From NCBI GenBank assembly GCA_949361645.1, contig OX442417.1:4942819-5006818 (forward strand): 64,000 nucleotides of DNA, read 5' to 3'. The position numbers and the translations under genes were made by a program. The notes under the pieces were generated by a model that ran no database searches, had not been told where the DNA came from, and worked only from the letters and a program-made list of their open reading frames with translations. Position 1 is the stretch's first letter; every line of letters starts with the position of its first letter. Below, piece after piece: positions 46,393 through 59,228 of this stretch. The DNA is from Spongilla lacustris. Its lineage: Eukaryota > Porifera > Demospongiae > Spongillida > Spongillidae.

Positions 46393-49234
46393 ATGGACCT
46401 CAAGATGCTTAGATCTAGAGGTCAATACAAAGCTTATCTACGGCATTCAACAAAACGAGTACCAAGATCTACATTATGCAGCTGGAGGAAAAAACGGTAT
46501 TTAGTTAATTGAATAGCTGTCTTACCATACATATAATTATTTGTGATTATTTACATGAACATCTAGAAGAATCAATTCGGATTCATTGGATTATACTATG
46601 TTAGGTGTGTCTATTATTTATTATCATTTACATGTACATGCATGAATAATCATAATGATACAGATACTCCTGTATCAACTCTGGAGGGTGCTGAAACCAG
46701 TGATTCATTGTCATCATCATCATCAGGTATGGTAGTTACAAATGTAAAACTTATATATCAACTTGGATCCATGGAAATAGTGGCGCCTGAATGTGATCCT
46801 CGTGTCAACAATATATTTGATGATGTGCTGCAAGCTATCCACGGTAACTAGCTCATACATGGCACAACACAAACATGTACTTTTTCACTGTAGATGTAGG
46901 TGATGAAGATGTAGCTCCCATTCCTGACATGCTTCATGATGATACAAATATCAACTATGAATACCTAAAACAGCCAATTTACAGTGGTGCTGGAGTCAGC
47001 GTACTTGGAGCATACTGCTCTATCATGCAGTATGCAATAACAAACAGTTTGAATGATGTAGTTATTGGTCAGCTCCTTAAACTTCTTCAAGTATTATGTC
47101 CAAAACCGAATCTACTTCCTAAAAGTTTTTATAAAGTTAAAACGTTCTTTAAGCAGTTTAACTAAAGTACAAAAGGTGTGTTGTGTGTGCTCATGCATCA
47201 TTGATGATGGATTGAATGTATGCAACAGATGTGACAGCTCAGATACCAGTTTTGGTCAGTTTGCACATATTCCTGTGAACAAAATGCTGCAAACAATTGT
47301 ATCAAGTAAGTTATTTGGAGAATTGTATTTGTGTTGCATTATTAATTACTAGATTTTTACCACCATTCCACTTTGAACATGTTGGTTTTACTGTATTTAA
47401 AATTAAGCATCATTTATCTCTTTTACACAGACCACTGGAATGAAATTAAAGTTCTTAATGTACATGATTCAACATCAAACACTATTAATGATATTTGGGC
47501 TGGTGATGGTATTAAAAAAAATTTTCATTTTTTTTCAGTAAAAGGTAATCTTGGTCTGAGTATATTTACAGATGGAGTTCCACTTTTCAAATCTTCTGCC
47601 ATAAGCTTTTGGCCAGTGTATGCTGTGATCCTAAATTTACCTCCATCAATACGCTATAATGCAGCCAATATTATGCTACTGGCTATATGGTGTGGTCCAA
47701 ATAAGCCTTCTATGCAGCTTTTGTTTCAACCAGTCATAGAGGCTCTTAATAGTTTGTATTCCAAAGGAATTGAAGTTCAAACAGTTGAGGGCCCAAAGAA
47801 AGTTCATGCAATGGTACTGAATGGTATATTCGATACAGTAGCTAAAGCTCCAGTTATGGGTATGAAACAATTTAATGGAACTTGTGGATGCCCAGTGTGC
47901 CTTCACCCAGGCAAACGTTGGCCCAACAATGCACGCATATATCTGCCTGATCAAGAATACATGAGGAGAACACATGAAGAGATGTGTGATATTGCAATGG
48001 CGGTTGAATCTTCAGGTATTTCAGAGCAAGGCATACTAACTTCATCCCCACTATCACTTATTACTGGATTTGAATTGATAGAAAAAATCCCTATTGACTA
48101 CATGCATGCAGTTCCAGAAGGGATTGTAAAACGATTGATGAACTGTTGGTTTAACAAATCAAATCACAGAAAACCATTTTACCTTGGATCAAAATTGAAA
48201 TCATTAGATTCAGAGCTCTTGAAACAAAAACCTCCACATGACTTTACGAGAGCACCTCGCAGTATCCAAAAACATATGAAACATTGGAAGGCTTCTGAGT
48301 TTCGAGTTTGGTTACTATTCTATTCTCTACCTTTGCTTCTTAATAAACTTCCCCCTCTATTCTATCATCATTATGCTCTTCTTGTGTGTGCTCTTCATTT
48401 ACTGCTTCAAGAAGATTTGAAAATAAGTGACATCGATGTTGCTGAAGAAATGCTTAAGGATTTTTGTGCTCTGCTACCAGAACTATATGGCAAAGAAAAC
48501 TGCACTTTCAATGCTCACTTTCTGCTACATTTAACTTACTATGTTCGCTTGTGGGGTCCATTATGGACCCATTCTGCATTTGGTTGTGAAAACAAGAATG
48601 GAGTTATTAAAAATCTTTCACATTCAAAGTACAAAATTTTAAATCAATCAACATAGAAGTACAACAAACGTTACAACTCGTTCATCATGCACTTGCACAG
48701 CAAGAAGATGCTGAGACTATGAATTTCATTAATTAATCTAGCCACTTCATGCCAAGCAATCTTGAAGAGCTGGACAAACATGTATACTTACTGCCTACAT
48801 CCTTTCAGTATAATTTTGAAGGTCATGATGTGTATGGAAAGCTATTAAAAAATGGAACACTGTATTGTGCTCAAAATTGTAGTAGGTCCACAAAGCGAGA
48901 CAGTTCTGTATGCTACTACAAAGATGACGCAGGCATGCATTATGGAAGGATTTTGGCATTTGTGAAGATGGACCCTCCTAGTGCAGTAGTGAGACCATTT
49001 TCAGTGAACAGTACACAATCATTGCTGTCTAGAGCAGGTCCTGCTTGCAGAGATATCTTACAGATTTACAAAGATGAGGATATTTTAGGTGCATATAACC
49101 TATTTTCTGAAGTAGCTGAGCAATCAAATGAGAGCCTGATTCCAATATGTAACATCATCACAAGAGCTGTATTAGTTCAGGTAAAACACAAGACCTTTGC
49201 AGTACGACAACCAAATCTCTATGAGCACCACTGA
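46393..49234 (+). pseudogene. Tnp2-like (CACTA) transposase, inactivated
   Basis: Early exons join in frame: 46393-46496 (MDLKMLRSRGQYKAYLRHST), 46567-46604, 46664-46726, 46781-46843, then an exon from about 46897 with YLKQPIYSGAGVSVLGAYCS. A frameshift near 47140 leads to a zinc-binding segment CCVCSCIIDDGLNVCNRC. The catalytic core from about 47430 reads WAGDGIKK, FTDGVPLFKSSAISFWPVYA, GTCGCPVCLHPGKR and DYMHAVPEGIVKRLM, characteristic of the Tnp2/EnSpm family, and ends with FNAHFLLHLTYYVRLWGPLW. A second frameshift near 48650 and an in-frame TAA near 48732 precede a conserved C-terminal segment (48749-49234). It would cut and mobilise the element if intact; as read it cannot. Confidence 0.85.
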
Positions 49235-49796
49235 TTGATTTTCACCCACCAAAGTCAATCTGCAAGTTACTGATCAATGTGCTTGCAGTAATTGTTGATG
49301 TCTGTGATCATGAGACAAAATTTGAATAACATATACTTTGCTAATACTTTGATTACTAAGCAGGTCTCATATCAGTATATAGTGCATGCATTCAACTGAG
49401 TTCTTAAATGATTGGTATTTAACAACCTAACTTATATATATACAGGCCTAACATAATTATGCTTTTATATATATAATATGCAAGCCATTCAAGATAACCA
49501 GGCATGATACTTGCATGATCATGCATGTCTTGTACAGCCTTAATTGTGCCGTGCATGCATACCATAACATTATCAGTGCTCGAATCATTGTTATTAAGCA
49601 ACTTGCAACTGGAAACCTGCAACTGATGACTAACATATGCTATTGTGGGGTATACCCAATGCACTTTTTTCATTCAAGATCATCAGGCATGAAACATGCG
49701 TGATCTTGCATGTCTTGTAGAGTTGCGCCATGCATACCATGCGGTATCATGCATGAAACATGCATGCTCATGCAAGATATTTTTTCTTGGGGATCC

Positions 49797-50920
49797 AATA
49801 CACTCGCACCAATTCCAGCAATGCACATGATTCTAACAAGTGGTCAATTACCACCTTTACGCACGCAAAATCATAAATGAGTAATTATCTACTAATACAC
49901 TACAGTCTGCTTTTCTCCTTTTTTAAAAGGTAAACTCTACAATAAAGTGTTTTGGAGCTTTGGACAGCCTAATAGAACACCGGCAGGGCTCCACTGCTTG
50001 CTAGGCACAACAGGTGGTTAGGATATTCTTGCATGAACAGTGATTGGAGTGATGGCAACTGATTACCAAGTGTCTGTTGTGCAGTTGACTGGCTTCTATG
50101 TTGACTCTATTTTATGCCTTCATCCTCACTTGTGCTGTTCTCACAGGTTCATATAAGGTGAATGTCTGAATTGGACTTGAACTATTAGGTGCAACTTCTG
50201 GAATCTCGGTCTCAACCAGCATTTGATGTGCATTCAGTTCATAATGTTTTAGATGATGTACATGTATATGCACTTTTGTCTTATAACTATCTGATAAAAG
50301 ATCTTGCATTCAAAACTCGTTGCCCCAATTTTTGCTGTGACTTCACCTTGTACCATTTGTGCTCAGCTGAAGGCCAGCTATCAGGGGTGTTTATTTCAAA
50401 TATTTTATTGAAAAGGTTTTGAAATGCAGGCAATTTCTTGATAAATTGTCTAGTCCTGTTATGTATATATTTATTGCGCTGTGTTATTGCAACATCATAC
50501 TATAAGTATGTACGCAGTATTTGATACTATGCTTGTAGCATATGTATATAAAAGCAATTGAGGAATAAAAATAGCAACTTTGAAATGAATTGCTTTTAAT
50601 TATGCTGCAAATCGGTGTTTTTGGTTGTGTATAAAGTTTTATAATAGTGATTTGTAGTGTGTGAATTAGTTACTACTGTAGGGTATTGAAAAAAGTCTTA
50701 TTTTAAACCCATGGTTTTGGCGTGAAAACCCTGACCAGTGGCGAATGTGAGATGTTCATCATGTTTGATCAAACAGGTGTTCGGTTACATACAGTGTGAG
50801 GGACATTATGATACGTTTTGACAAAGTCTGAAACGACTATGGAAAACTTGAAACCCTTTTCATTTGCTTGTCCAACCATTGTTTCACATTCCTGACATTA
50901 AATATATTTCCAGTTAGCCC
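49797..50920. other. Gene-poor interval after the CACTA element
   Basis: AT-rich sequence with no recognisable coding, some short TE-like frames and a TTTATTGC-rich 3' region at about 50450-50640. No gene is supported. Confidence 0.45.
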
Positions 50921-50925
50921 ATTGG

Positions 50926-51640
50926 TTGCTAGATGTTGTGCATGAGGCCAATACACAATTCAATATGCAGTTCCTTGGTAGGAATGCCTTAAATTCTGCA
51001 CTTGAGAATTGTGAGCCATTGTCCAAAAGAAGGATATCCATGCATTGCAAAAAAAGTTCTGAAGGATTTTCAATGTTTGCTGTGTGGCTGTATATGTACA
51101 TGTATATGTTGCCCAAACATCAGACCATTGCTTTAAGCATCCACTAGCTAACACATAAAATGATTTTCCTTGCATTCCCCAAAATCTATTTTCTGTCCCA
51201 TGGAGAACTACAGTAGCATACAGGGGGGGGGGGGGGGGGGGGGGGGGGGGAGGGGGGTAGCAGACGATAATGGGTTACATTTATTACAATTGGCTACTTA
51301 TTTCCCTATGCCTGTCTTGGTCCAAACAGGGTATGATATACATACAGGGTAGGATATACATCATTTGAACCACTCCTAGATGGCTCTCACATAGTTCTTT
51401 CACCAACAGATATTGTAAGTTAGACTGAATATTACATATTACAACTTGTTGGCTACATATATGACACAACCTTCGAGACAACTAAGTTCTTCCTGGAAAT
51501 CTTCTATAGAATGGATACCCATATTGACCAAGCAAGTTCCACTGACCATGTAGCATGTACCACTAGTACTGCTCGTCTCTTGTATCTTCTAGTAATATAC
51601 AAGTCGATAACTAGAACGTCTATCCATTTATTGTGAACAA
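50926..51640 (-). pseudogene. LTR-retrotransposon integrase relic
   Basis: Reading the minus strand, decayed pieces of a Gypsy-type integrase appear in order: a zinc-binding-like part (LQYLLVKELCESHLGVVQMM), the start of the catalytic core (GKSFYVLASGCLKQWSDVWA) and LDNGSQFSSAEFKAFL, with its conserved Asp-Asn-Gly and Phe. Frame changes, stops and a G-run insertion (51223-51257) break it. No LTRs were found nearby. Confidence 0.75.
51223..51257. repeat. G-run
   Basis: About 34 G with a single A, inside the integrase relic. It may be a collapsed copy of a G/C-run element or a simple expansion, and its length is likely uncertain in assembly. Confidence 0.8.
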
Positions 51641-51925
51641 GACATGTTGACAAGGGCAATGGTGAACCCGGACATAATTCAGCACAATGGGTTTGTGATC
51701 TTTGAACATACACTATATAATTATACTGATAATTATAAAATAATGACTATAATAATTATTATTGCATGTTGTAATTATATATATAAAAAGGATAGATATA
51801 GTGTTAAGTAAGACTTAAATATAATTACGAAAGGAATAGTATGAAAAATATAATATTAGGCAGCAAGTTTATATCAATTTTCTCCTAACCTAACCCAAAT
51901 CATAACCGCTAATCATAACCGCTAA

Positions 51926-52042
51926 CCGGTGTCGTAGTATATATTGTCCCCCCGGACAATATAGCCTAGTGTATAATGTCCCCCCGGACAATATGCCTAG
52001 GCTATATTGTCCCCCACGGACAATATACCCTATGCATATAAT

Positions 52043-52105
<63 letters not shown>

Positions 52106-55100
52106 AGCCCCCCCCCCCCCCCCCCCCCCTGGTGAAACTGTCCCCCCACCCGGACACTATAACCTAGGTTATATTGCCCCCCTCTGAGAATTAGTGGGAC
52201 TACATACCGCGTGATGTTGTTTGTTCCTTCGCTCTGGTGGGTAGGTCCTTAACCGTCCTTTCCATTCATGCTGTCAAAAATATCTACTACTCCAGACTCA
52301 CATGGACCAAGTTAACCAATGACTGTTGGATACATGTAGGATTTGTATGAATTCCTGTCGTTCCACGCGAAAGGTTAACACTAGCTCGCATTGCATGCAG
52401 ACCAACTGAGAGGATGGCTATTGCATTTGCCCTCATGCATGAAATGCATATTGAGCCTTCTAACTTTTTAACCGGTTCCGTGAGAATCGAATGTTTTTTT
52501 GGGCTGTTTTGTCGCACTCAAGTTTTAGAAAATTAGTCGGACGACCTTTTTTAGCCACAAAAGCATAAGAACATAGTAGTACAACTCTCTGCATGAGGGT
52601 TTGCGCTATTTCTAGCGTCCTATGTACTTCTCGTTGTAACCTGCATTTGTTTTTAGTCAAACGGTTGGACGCTTCACAAAAAAAAGTACACTTTTTTCTG
52701 AAGCCTTTTCTAACATCGAAAACAGTCTATACTTACCTTTGTAAGATGCGTCGGTTTTGTACGCATTTAGACCTTCTAACTGTATGCAAGCGTTGAAACA
52801 AGCACTTTTTGTTATGTCAATCTTTGTGGCCGCGTTCCCAGACCGATGTATTATTCCGCGAGTGTGCTGCGTAGTGTCTACTTTGGCTGGTATATAAGTC
52901 TACGCGTGCGCTATTTTCCATTTGCGTACAGTCATATATATATATATATATATAGTAGCATTCATACTACACATCAGAACATATATGTCATCATTGCTGC
53001 TAAACAGAAGCTGCTTGCATGTGCTCTGTCTGTTACTCGCTCTGGCTTATTTCCCGTCTTTTTGATGTAGTGGTTGATGCTTTAGCCTCATGCAGATTTC
53101 CTGCCAATGCTTTGATACGCACTCCTGGCAGTGGAACTTTAATAGCTTTCTGCAACTGCAGCTCAGCCAGGCAAACATATGGCTTGCTGTCAAATGACTC
53201 TGAATATTACTGGCAAAACAGCAAGCCATGGCCATGTGCTTGGCCATGTGTAGTCATATGACAGCAAGCCACAGCCATGTGCTTGGCCATGTGTAGTCAT
53301 ATGACAGCAAGCCACAGCCATGTGCAGTCATATGACAGCAAGCTACAGCCATGTGTAGTCATATGACAGCAAGCCACAGCCATGTGCAGTCATATGACAG
53401 CAAGCTACAGCCATGTGCAGTCATATGACAGCAAGCTACAGCCATGTGCAGTCATATGACAGCAAGCTACAGCCATGTGTAGCCATATGACAGCAAGCCA
53501 CAGCCATGCGCAGTCATATGACAGCAAGCTACAGCCATGTGCAGTCATATGACAGCAAGCACAACCATGTGACAGCAAGCTACAGCCATGTGTAGTCACA
53601 TGACAGCAAGCCACAGGCATGTGCAGTCATATGACAGCAAGCTACAGTCATGTGCAGTCATATGACAGCAAGCTGCAGCCATGTGTAGTCACATGACAGC
53701 AAGCCACAGGCATGTGCAGTCATATGACAGGAAGCTACATCCACATGCAGTCATATGACAGCAAGCCACAGCCATGTGTAGTCACATGACAGCAAGCCAC
53801 AGGCATGTGTAGTCATATGACAGCAAGCTACATCCACATGCAGTCATATGACAGCAAGCCACAGCCATGTGTAGTCACATGACAGCAAGCCACAGCCATG
53901 TGTAGTCATATGACAGCAAGCCACAGGCATGTGCAGTCATATGACAGCAAGCCACAGGCATGTGCAGTCATATGACAGCAAGCCACAGGCATGTCTGACC
54001 TACAATATGTGTGCCTGAGTTTCCATCACTGGTGTCTATCTGGGTTATGCCTGATCTATACATTCAGCCGATCTGGTGATGGTTCAGAATTAGATAAAGC
54101 TATTGTCTTGCTTGGTTGACCACGCTTACGTGGATGCCGCATGCAGCACTTTATGCAATCTGTTCCTGCATGTCACTTGTTGCACGCTGGCTTCTGGTTT
54201 ATTTTGCAATAACTTAAATGCGCATGCGTAAAATAACAGGTGTAAGTCTGGGAACGAGTTTATGTACCTAACAGAGCAGTTTGTACGTAAAATATGCTAG
54301 CTATGAACATGCTATTCACTAGGCCTCTATTTGGTATCTAGGAGAATCCAAAAATGCCATCAGATTTTGTTGAAAAGCGATAGAAAAAAAGTGTACCGAT
54401 CAGCTCAAAAAACGGGAAAGTGCGTAAGTCTCACCCGATACAAGTATGTTGTTATATATGCCACAAAGCTAAAATTTATACCAAATGACTCATCGAGAGT
54501 TGGCCTATCAGAAAATATGTTTTATAAAGCATACAGACCTTTTCCGACTAATTTTCCAAAATGTCGGTTCGACAAAAAAATACATTCGATTTTCACGGAA
54601 GTGGTGTTAAAATAATAATAAATTGGGGGCTGCATGACACATACACAAAAAATATGTGATTGCAATTCTACCTGGTTCCACGCTTTAGACTCCACAGGAC
54701 TGAATATAGGGTGGAAAAGTTGGTGTCATTAGCTCGCTGGCAGGTATCACAAGATTTCAAACTGATGTATATATATATCATCAATCATATCTTCCGGAAA
54801 AAAACTCGAGGTAACCTTCTCCAGAGTTTTGTCCCTCCCCAAATGCAAATATAGTTTGATAGTAAAACAGGATCTATTATCAACCGTACTTTGTGTTCAA
54901 ATACATCTACAGTATACAGTTTCTAATGGATCTAGCCAGCTCCGACATACACTGTATATCACGACGATGCTTACCTTCAGCAGATGCATGACAGTTAGTG
55001 CTTGTGATGACGCGATGACGCTCTTCTTCTGCTGTTGTTACTCTCTTCCTTCGCCATTCTTCCGCTGAAACCGAAGAGGCATGCATGATATAAGCTAGGA

Positions 55101-55490
55101 CACCAGATTTGACTCGAAAAATTAAGCTTCGCTTTTCTTCTGAATGATCTCTTTTGGTCTTTGGAATACCCAGTTGGATAACTACCATCCAGAGTACAAC
55201 CAGCTAGGCTACATTGACCACCTCCCACCCTTCACCCATTCTGGCACCCCACCCCCCACCCCCTTTGTTGTGCTACTATACTATGGGGGGGGGGGGGGGG
55301 GGGGGGGTACAATATACCCTAGGTTATATTGTCCGGGGAGGGGGACAGTATATCAAAGGGAGGGGGGGGGGGGGGGGGGGGGGACAATGTATCCAAGGGT
55401 ATATTGTCCGGGGGACAATATAACCTATAGGTTACATTGTCCGGGGGGAAACTTTTTCCAGGGGGACATTATATCCTCCGACACCGGCAT
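51926..55490. mobile_element. Long member of the CCGGTGTCG / TATATTGTCC element family
   Basis: The left end begins CCGGTGTCGTAGTATATATT and the right end finishes with TCCGACACCGG, an inverted match to CCGGTGTCGGA. Both ends are arrays of TATATTGTCCCCC palindromes with long C- or G-runs (51.9-52.2 kb and 55.28-55.45 kb). The interior 54.72-55.27 kb matches the short copy at 23.7-24.3 kb. About 2.5 kb of extra interior, including a minisatellite and NRF1-like GC motifs near 52.8 kb, is unique to this copy. No transposase frame was seen. Confidence 0.72.
53205..54000. repeat. 31-bp minisatellite
   Basis: About 25 tandem units near GTCATATGACAGCAAGCCAC + AGCCATGTGCA, with variants (TACAGCC, AGGCATG, shortened units). 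Each unit contains the 8-bp palindrome CATATG within GTCATATGAC. It sits inside the long palindromic element and gives a spurious Cys/His-rich frame on the minus strand. Confidence 0.93.
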
Positions 55491-56899
55491 TTACGCTTTA
55501 ATAAGCATAGTGAAATAAAACCCCTCTTATCTGCAATAATCAATAATCAGAGTAAACATTTTTGTATTAAAGGGAGAAGCAGAAACTTTTGTGTAAAGGT
55601 GCGAGAGTGGGAAGGTAATGTGAGGTTAAAGGGTAGGCAGATATACTATAGTCTATACTCTTATATACTCGCCAAAGTCCAACTGACTCGATGATTGTAC
55701 GATACATATGCGATAATGAAACAGGCTGTGTTACCAATGGTGCATAGAAACTATACTACTGTAGATCCCAATCAGCGTTATGCATGTAAATCTTGAATCT
55801 AAAAATCCTATTCTTGTATCAAGATGTGTAACTCGATCTAATTACACAGAAACGACACATCTTTCCAAGTTCAGGTTCCAAAATGGAGGCTAACTATTGC
55901 CCCCCAAAATAATTGTAGTGAAATACGCCCCCAAAATGGCTGATAATAACTAAAATCAATTGCTGTGACGTTTTGAATATCGGAAATTGTATTATCGATG
56001 CTCAACTATGATTCGCATGTAGAGAAGTGTTATTTTAAATCTACAAAATTGGAAATGCTCTTTTGCTCTGAAAATAAAATGGTATATAGCACAGCTCGCG
56101 TGCATTGAGATCACACGTAGTTCAGATGTAACACATATTTGGCAAAATCTATACTCAACGATTTGAAGCATACTCAAAATAATTATTTGGTAATTTTAGC
56201 TGCCTGCTATGAGAAAAAAAAATTGTTATGAATTTAATTAATAGAAATTGACATGGTTCTAAAACGCGCTAACATTTCGCACTGAAAATATCCTTTTTGT
56301 ATCATTGAAATGGAGACAGTTTGTATGATGAGGAATTTTTTTTCAAACTGACATGTGGTGCCTACCACCTTAATATAGCAATTCCTTGTTTGATTTTGTA
56401 GTAATGTTTATCTAACTACATAATGTATGCTTAGTGGAGTCCGTTAACAGCAATTTTTGTCGAGATCGTTACAGGGTGGATAAAAGCACCAAAACCGGTA
56501 TACAAACTCTTTGGGACATATCTATCGATATCAGAAGGGGTGCCACAAAATTGGGATGGTGCACTCTGGGAAATGATGTCTTGAAATGTGCCACGCCCTC
56601 TTTGACGGAACTCTACGTGCATGTATTTCTTATAATATTCAAAATCACACATTGTCTTAGCGCTTTCTTCCACAACGAAGCAAATTATTCTGACAGCCAA
56701 CAATTTTCTATCGTAAATTACTATCTCCTCTGAGTCAGTAGACTCAGTACATGTTAGGTACACGTATATCTTCAATGGTAAAATCAAAAATCAAACTAAC
56801 CTACGTGGGGATCGAAGGATTGGACGACTTGCGTGATCTGTTTAAAAGGTGGCGGTGATCTCAGATGTCCAGAAGACTCGCTTCAGAGCAACGGATATG
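55491..56899. other. Gene-poor interval with one unassigned frame
   Basis: Mostly AT-rich. A 118-codon minus-strand frame at 56431-56787 (containing FEYYKKYMHVEFRQRGRG) has mixed composition and might be a relic exon, but it shows no family signature and no splice support, so it is not called as a gene. Confidence 0.4.
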
Positions 56900-58215
56900 A
56901 AGTACACACAAGAACACCAGATTCAAATCACAGCTCACAGCCCATCGTGAAGTTTTTCTGATTCTTGCCAGAAAAAATCATATGGAAGGAATACTTTGCT
57001 AGTGTTCTATGATGGTTTTCAGGAACTCCTGAACGATGCCATGGCAAACAGGGATATTGAATCTGAGGCAATTTCAATGACAAAATTAGTAAAAGCAATC
57101 GGAAATGATTGGGCCGAATATGGAATTCAATGGAAAATTTCCACCAGGATGTCTAAAATTCTCTGTACCAGCAAGACTAATAGCTCTTGTTGCGATGCTG
57201 CCGGCTATATGGATGTAATGTGACAAAACCAAGATACTATGCTATCTCAGCCATGCATGTCTTACAATTGTGCAGTTGTTATCACAGGGAACTACTGAAA
57301 GGCATGTGAAACATCGTCAGCCTCCACTACCATGCCCTGTTTGTTGGCCTTAATGTTCACACAGGAACCAGAAGAAGAAAAATGGTTAACACTACAATCT
57401 AGACATCAGTGTCAGATATCAATGTGCATGTCATTGATTTGGAGAACTCCCTTGCTATAAAACAGTTTGCAAGCATTTTGAAGATGAAGGCCTACATGGT
57501 TTGCCCTCCAATTCTGAGGAAAGGTCTTTTCACAGTTGGAGCTATGGACACAGCAAAAAAATTTAGTGTATTTCACTCAAAACGCAAACTATATCACTCA
57601 GAATCCTGATTCAGAGTGATGTAGCTTGCCGTTTTGAGTGAAATACACCAAACTGTTTTTGCTGTGGATAACATTGATCATAATCCTTTGTCTACATCAT
57701 TCTTTTCATGGTACAAGAATAAATGTTTTTCAGTTACCTGTTCTAAAGCAGGACTATGCAGAGCAAGCTCATGTTGAACACAAGATGCAATTGTTCCAAC
57801 AATAGTTTGCAAATCTGCATGTTGAGCTTTCCGGCTGTGCCTGAAATCAAGATTTCAGACGTTCTGTTGATTTACGTGCAGAACTGAGCCATGCACCAAA
57901 GATAGAGAACAGGTGGATTGAGCATGCAATCCAGCTCATGCAGAAAGATGAATTACAAAAGAGTGACTCCATTTCATGGGAAGCATATTTTGCATTTCGT
58001 CAGCCAGAGAGTCAGAGACTACTGATCCGACAGCCCTGATATCCCTGTTGCCTTTGTTTAGCATGCAAGAAGGCAGTAACATATTAATCTATGATTAAGC
58101 ATGGCATGGATATCCAGAGATAGATCACTGCACATCTAAATCCTGGGCAGATTCCTGTTACAGCTTTTGACCAACCTTTGTTTGCACTATATATAGCATA
58201 ATTTGTGCAGTGCAT
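56900..58215 (+). pseudogene. Repeat-family gene relic (GLFTVGAMDN family)
   Basis: Pieces in different frames: an N-terminal part (FQELLNDAMANRDIESEAIS; NGKFPPGCLKFSVPARLIAL), then LRKGLFTVGAMD interrupted by a hairpin element and resuming NIDHNPLS, SFHGTRINVFQLPVLKQDYA, WIEHAIQLMQKDELQ, SWEAYFAFRQPESQRLL and a C-terminal NPGQIPVTAFDQPLFAL. This order recalls a high-copy gene family of cnidarian and sponge genomes that I know only by these motifs; its function is unknown to me. Multiple frame changes and stops mark it as dead. Confidence 0.65.
57549..57666. mobile_element. Second copy of the CACAGCAAA hairpin element
   Basis: 118 bp, nearly identical to 37214-37332, splitting the conserved codons for GAMDN between Met-Asp and Asn. 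GA lies on both sides (57547-57548 and 57667-57668), consistent with a 2-bp duplication. Confidence 0.92.
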
Positions 58216-58804
58216 GGCAGTTTCCTGACATCTATATGCATGGAGTGCTACATTATTCATGCAGTTTGTGATGTTTGGTGGTCTGCATGCACATTGAAAT
58301 GGGCTTGTGGAGCACATGTACAATAGGAGAACATCTCGAGGCCTATGGCTGGACAAATGCTTTGTGATTAAATGACCTGAGCTAATTATTATGGTGCGTA
58401 TATGTACGAATATACAATTGTACGCATCATAGTGCAGCGTATACTGAGCCGGTACAGGATGCCTTAATTCACAGAATAGTTCACATTGATCCGACATTTC
58501 TTACTTGTATCTCGGTTGTTCGGTGCTATGGAGTGACGCGCAGCTGCAGATATATATGGCTTCTCCCGCTCGTTATCGATCCTGCTTTGCATGTCGACTC
58601 GGATAAGAGATTGTAAATGGCACCCCTTCTAGAATGGTTCTATACACTATAACAGATGTATTTATAAATGTACACGCTTTTATCCACCGTGTAACGATTT
58701 TTTACTTATGGGACTCTACTATGCTTGAGTCTGTCACAAATCATGAAGGCTTAAGAGAGTGATGAAATCTGTAAGCAGATAAAGATGTTTTGTCAAAAAG
58801 GATG
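58216..58804. other. Intergenic
   Basis: AT-rich sequence before the assembly gap, with no supported gene or repeat. Confidence 0.45.
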
Positions 58805-59004
58805 NNNNNNNNNNNNNNNNNNNNNNNNNNNNNNNNNNNNNNNNNNNNNNNNNNNNNNNNNNNNNNNNNNNNNNNNNNNNNNNNNNNNNNNNNNNNNNNN
58901 NNNNNNNNNNNNNNNNNNNNNNNNNNNNNNNNNNNNNNNNNNNNNNNNNNNNNNNNNNNNNNNNNNNNNNNNNNNNNNNNNNNNNNNNNNNNNNNNNNNN
59001 NNNN
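58805..59004. other. Assembly gap (200 N)
   Basis: An exact run of 200 undetermined bases, so the true distance is unknown. All frames crossing it are meaningless. Confidence 1.
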
Positions 59005-59228
59005 TAATTGAATTTTAATATAACACATCAGGACGTTTGTGAAAGTAAACGAAGTGATATAGCATTAAGTTTTGTTTCGTAAATCATTTGCAAAGATTTA
59101 CCATCTTCTTTAATAGTATTGAAAATCAAATTAAGTCCATTGAAGAATGACCAATGCATGGAAATTCATATCTATATCTGTATGAAAGTGCCAGCTTTGC
59201 ACTAAATGAGTCACATGTGATAGTATAC

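Larger units (their letters stand above)
43973..49792. mobile_element. CACTA/EnSpm-type DNA transposon
   Basis: About 5.8 kb bounded by imperfect inverted ends: left CCCGAGTAAAAATTTCTTGC (43973) and right, on the complement, CCCCAAGAAAAAATATCTTG (ending 49792). Both subterminal regions (about 43990-44220 and 49500-49780) are dense in CATGCATG, CTTGCAAGA and ATCTTGCATG motifs, as in EnSpm elements whose transposase binds subterminal repeats. Inside are a divergent gene pair: an intact BEN-domain gene (minus) and a damaged Tnp2-like transposase (plus). No clean 3-bp duplication was seen, so ends are approximate. Confidence 0.75.

Noticed and set aside
53205..54000. CRISPR-like array
   Set aside because: Units are contiguous 31-bp repeats without unique spacers, in an animal genome; it is a minisatellite.
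58741..59028. Frames spanning 58805-59004
   Set aside because: They cross a run of 200 N and have no real sequence content.
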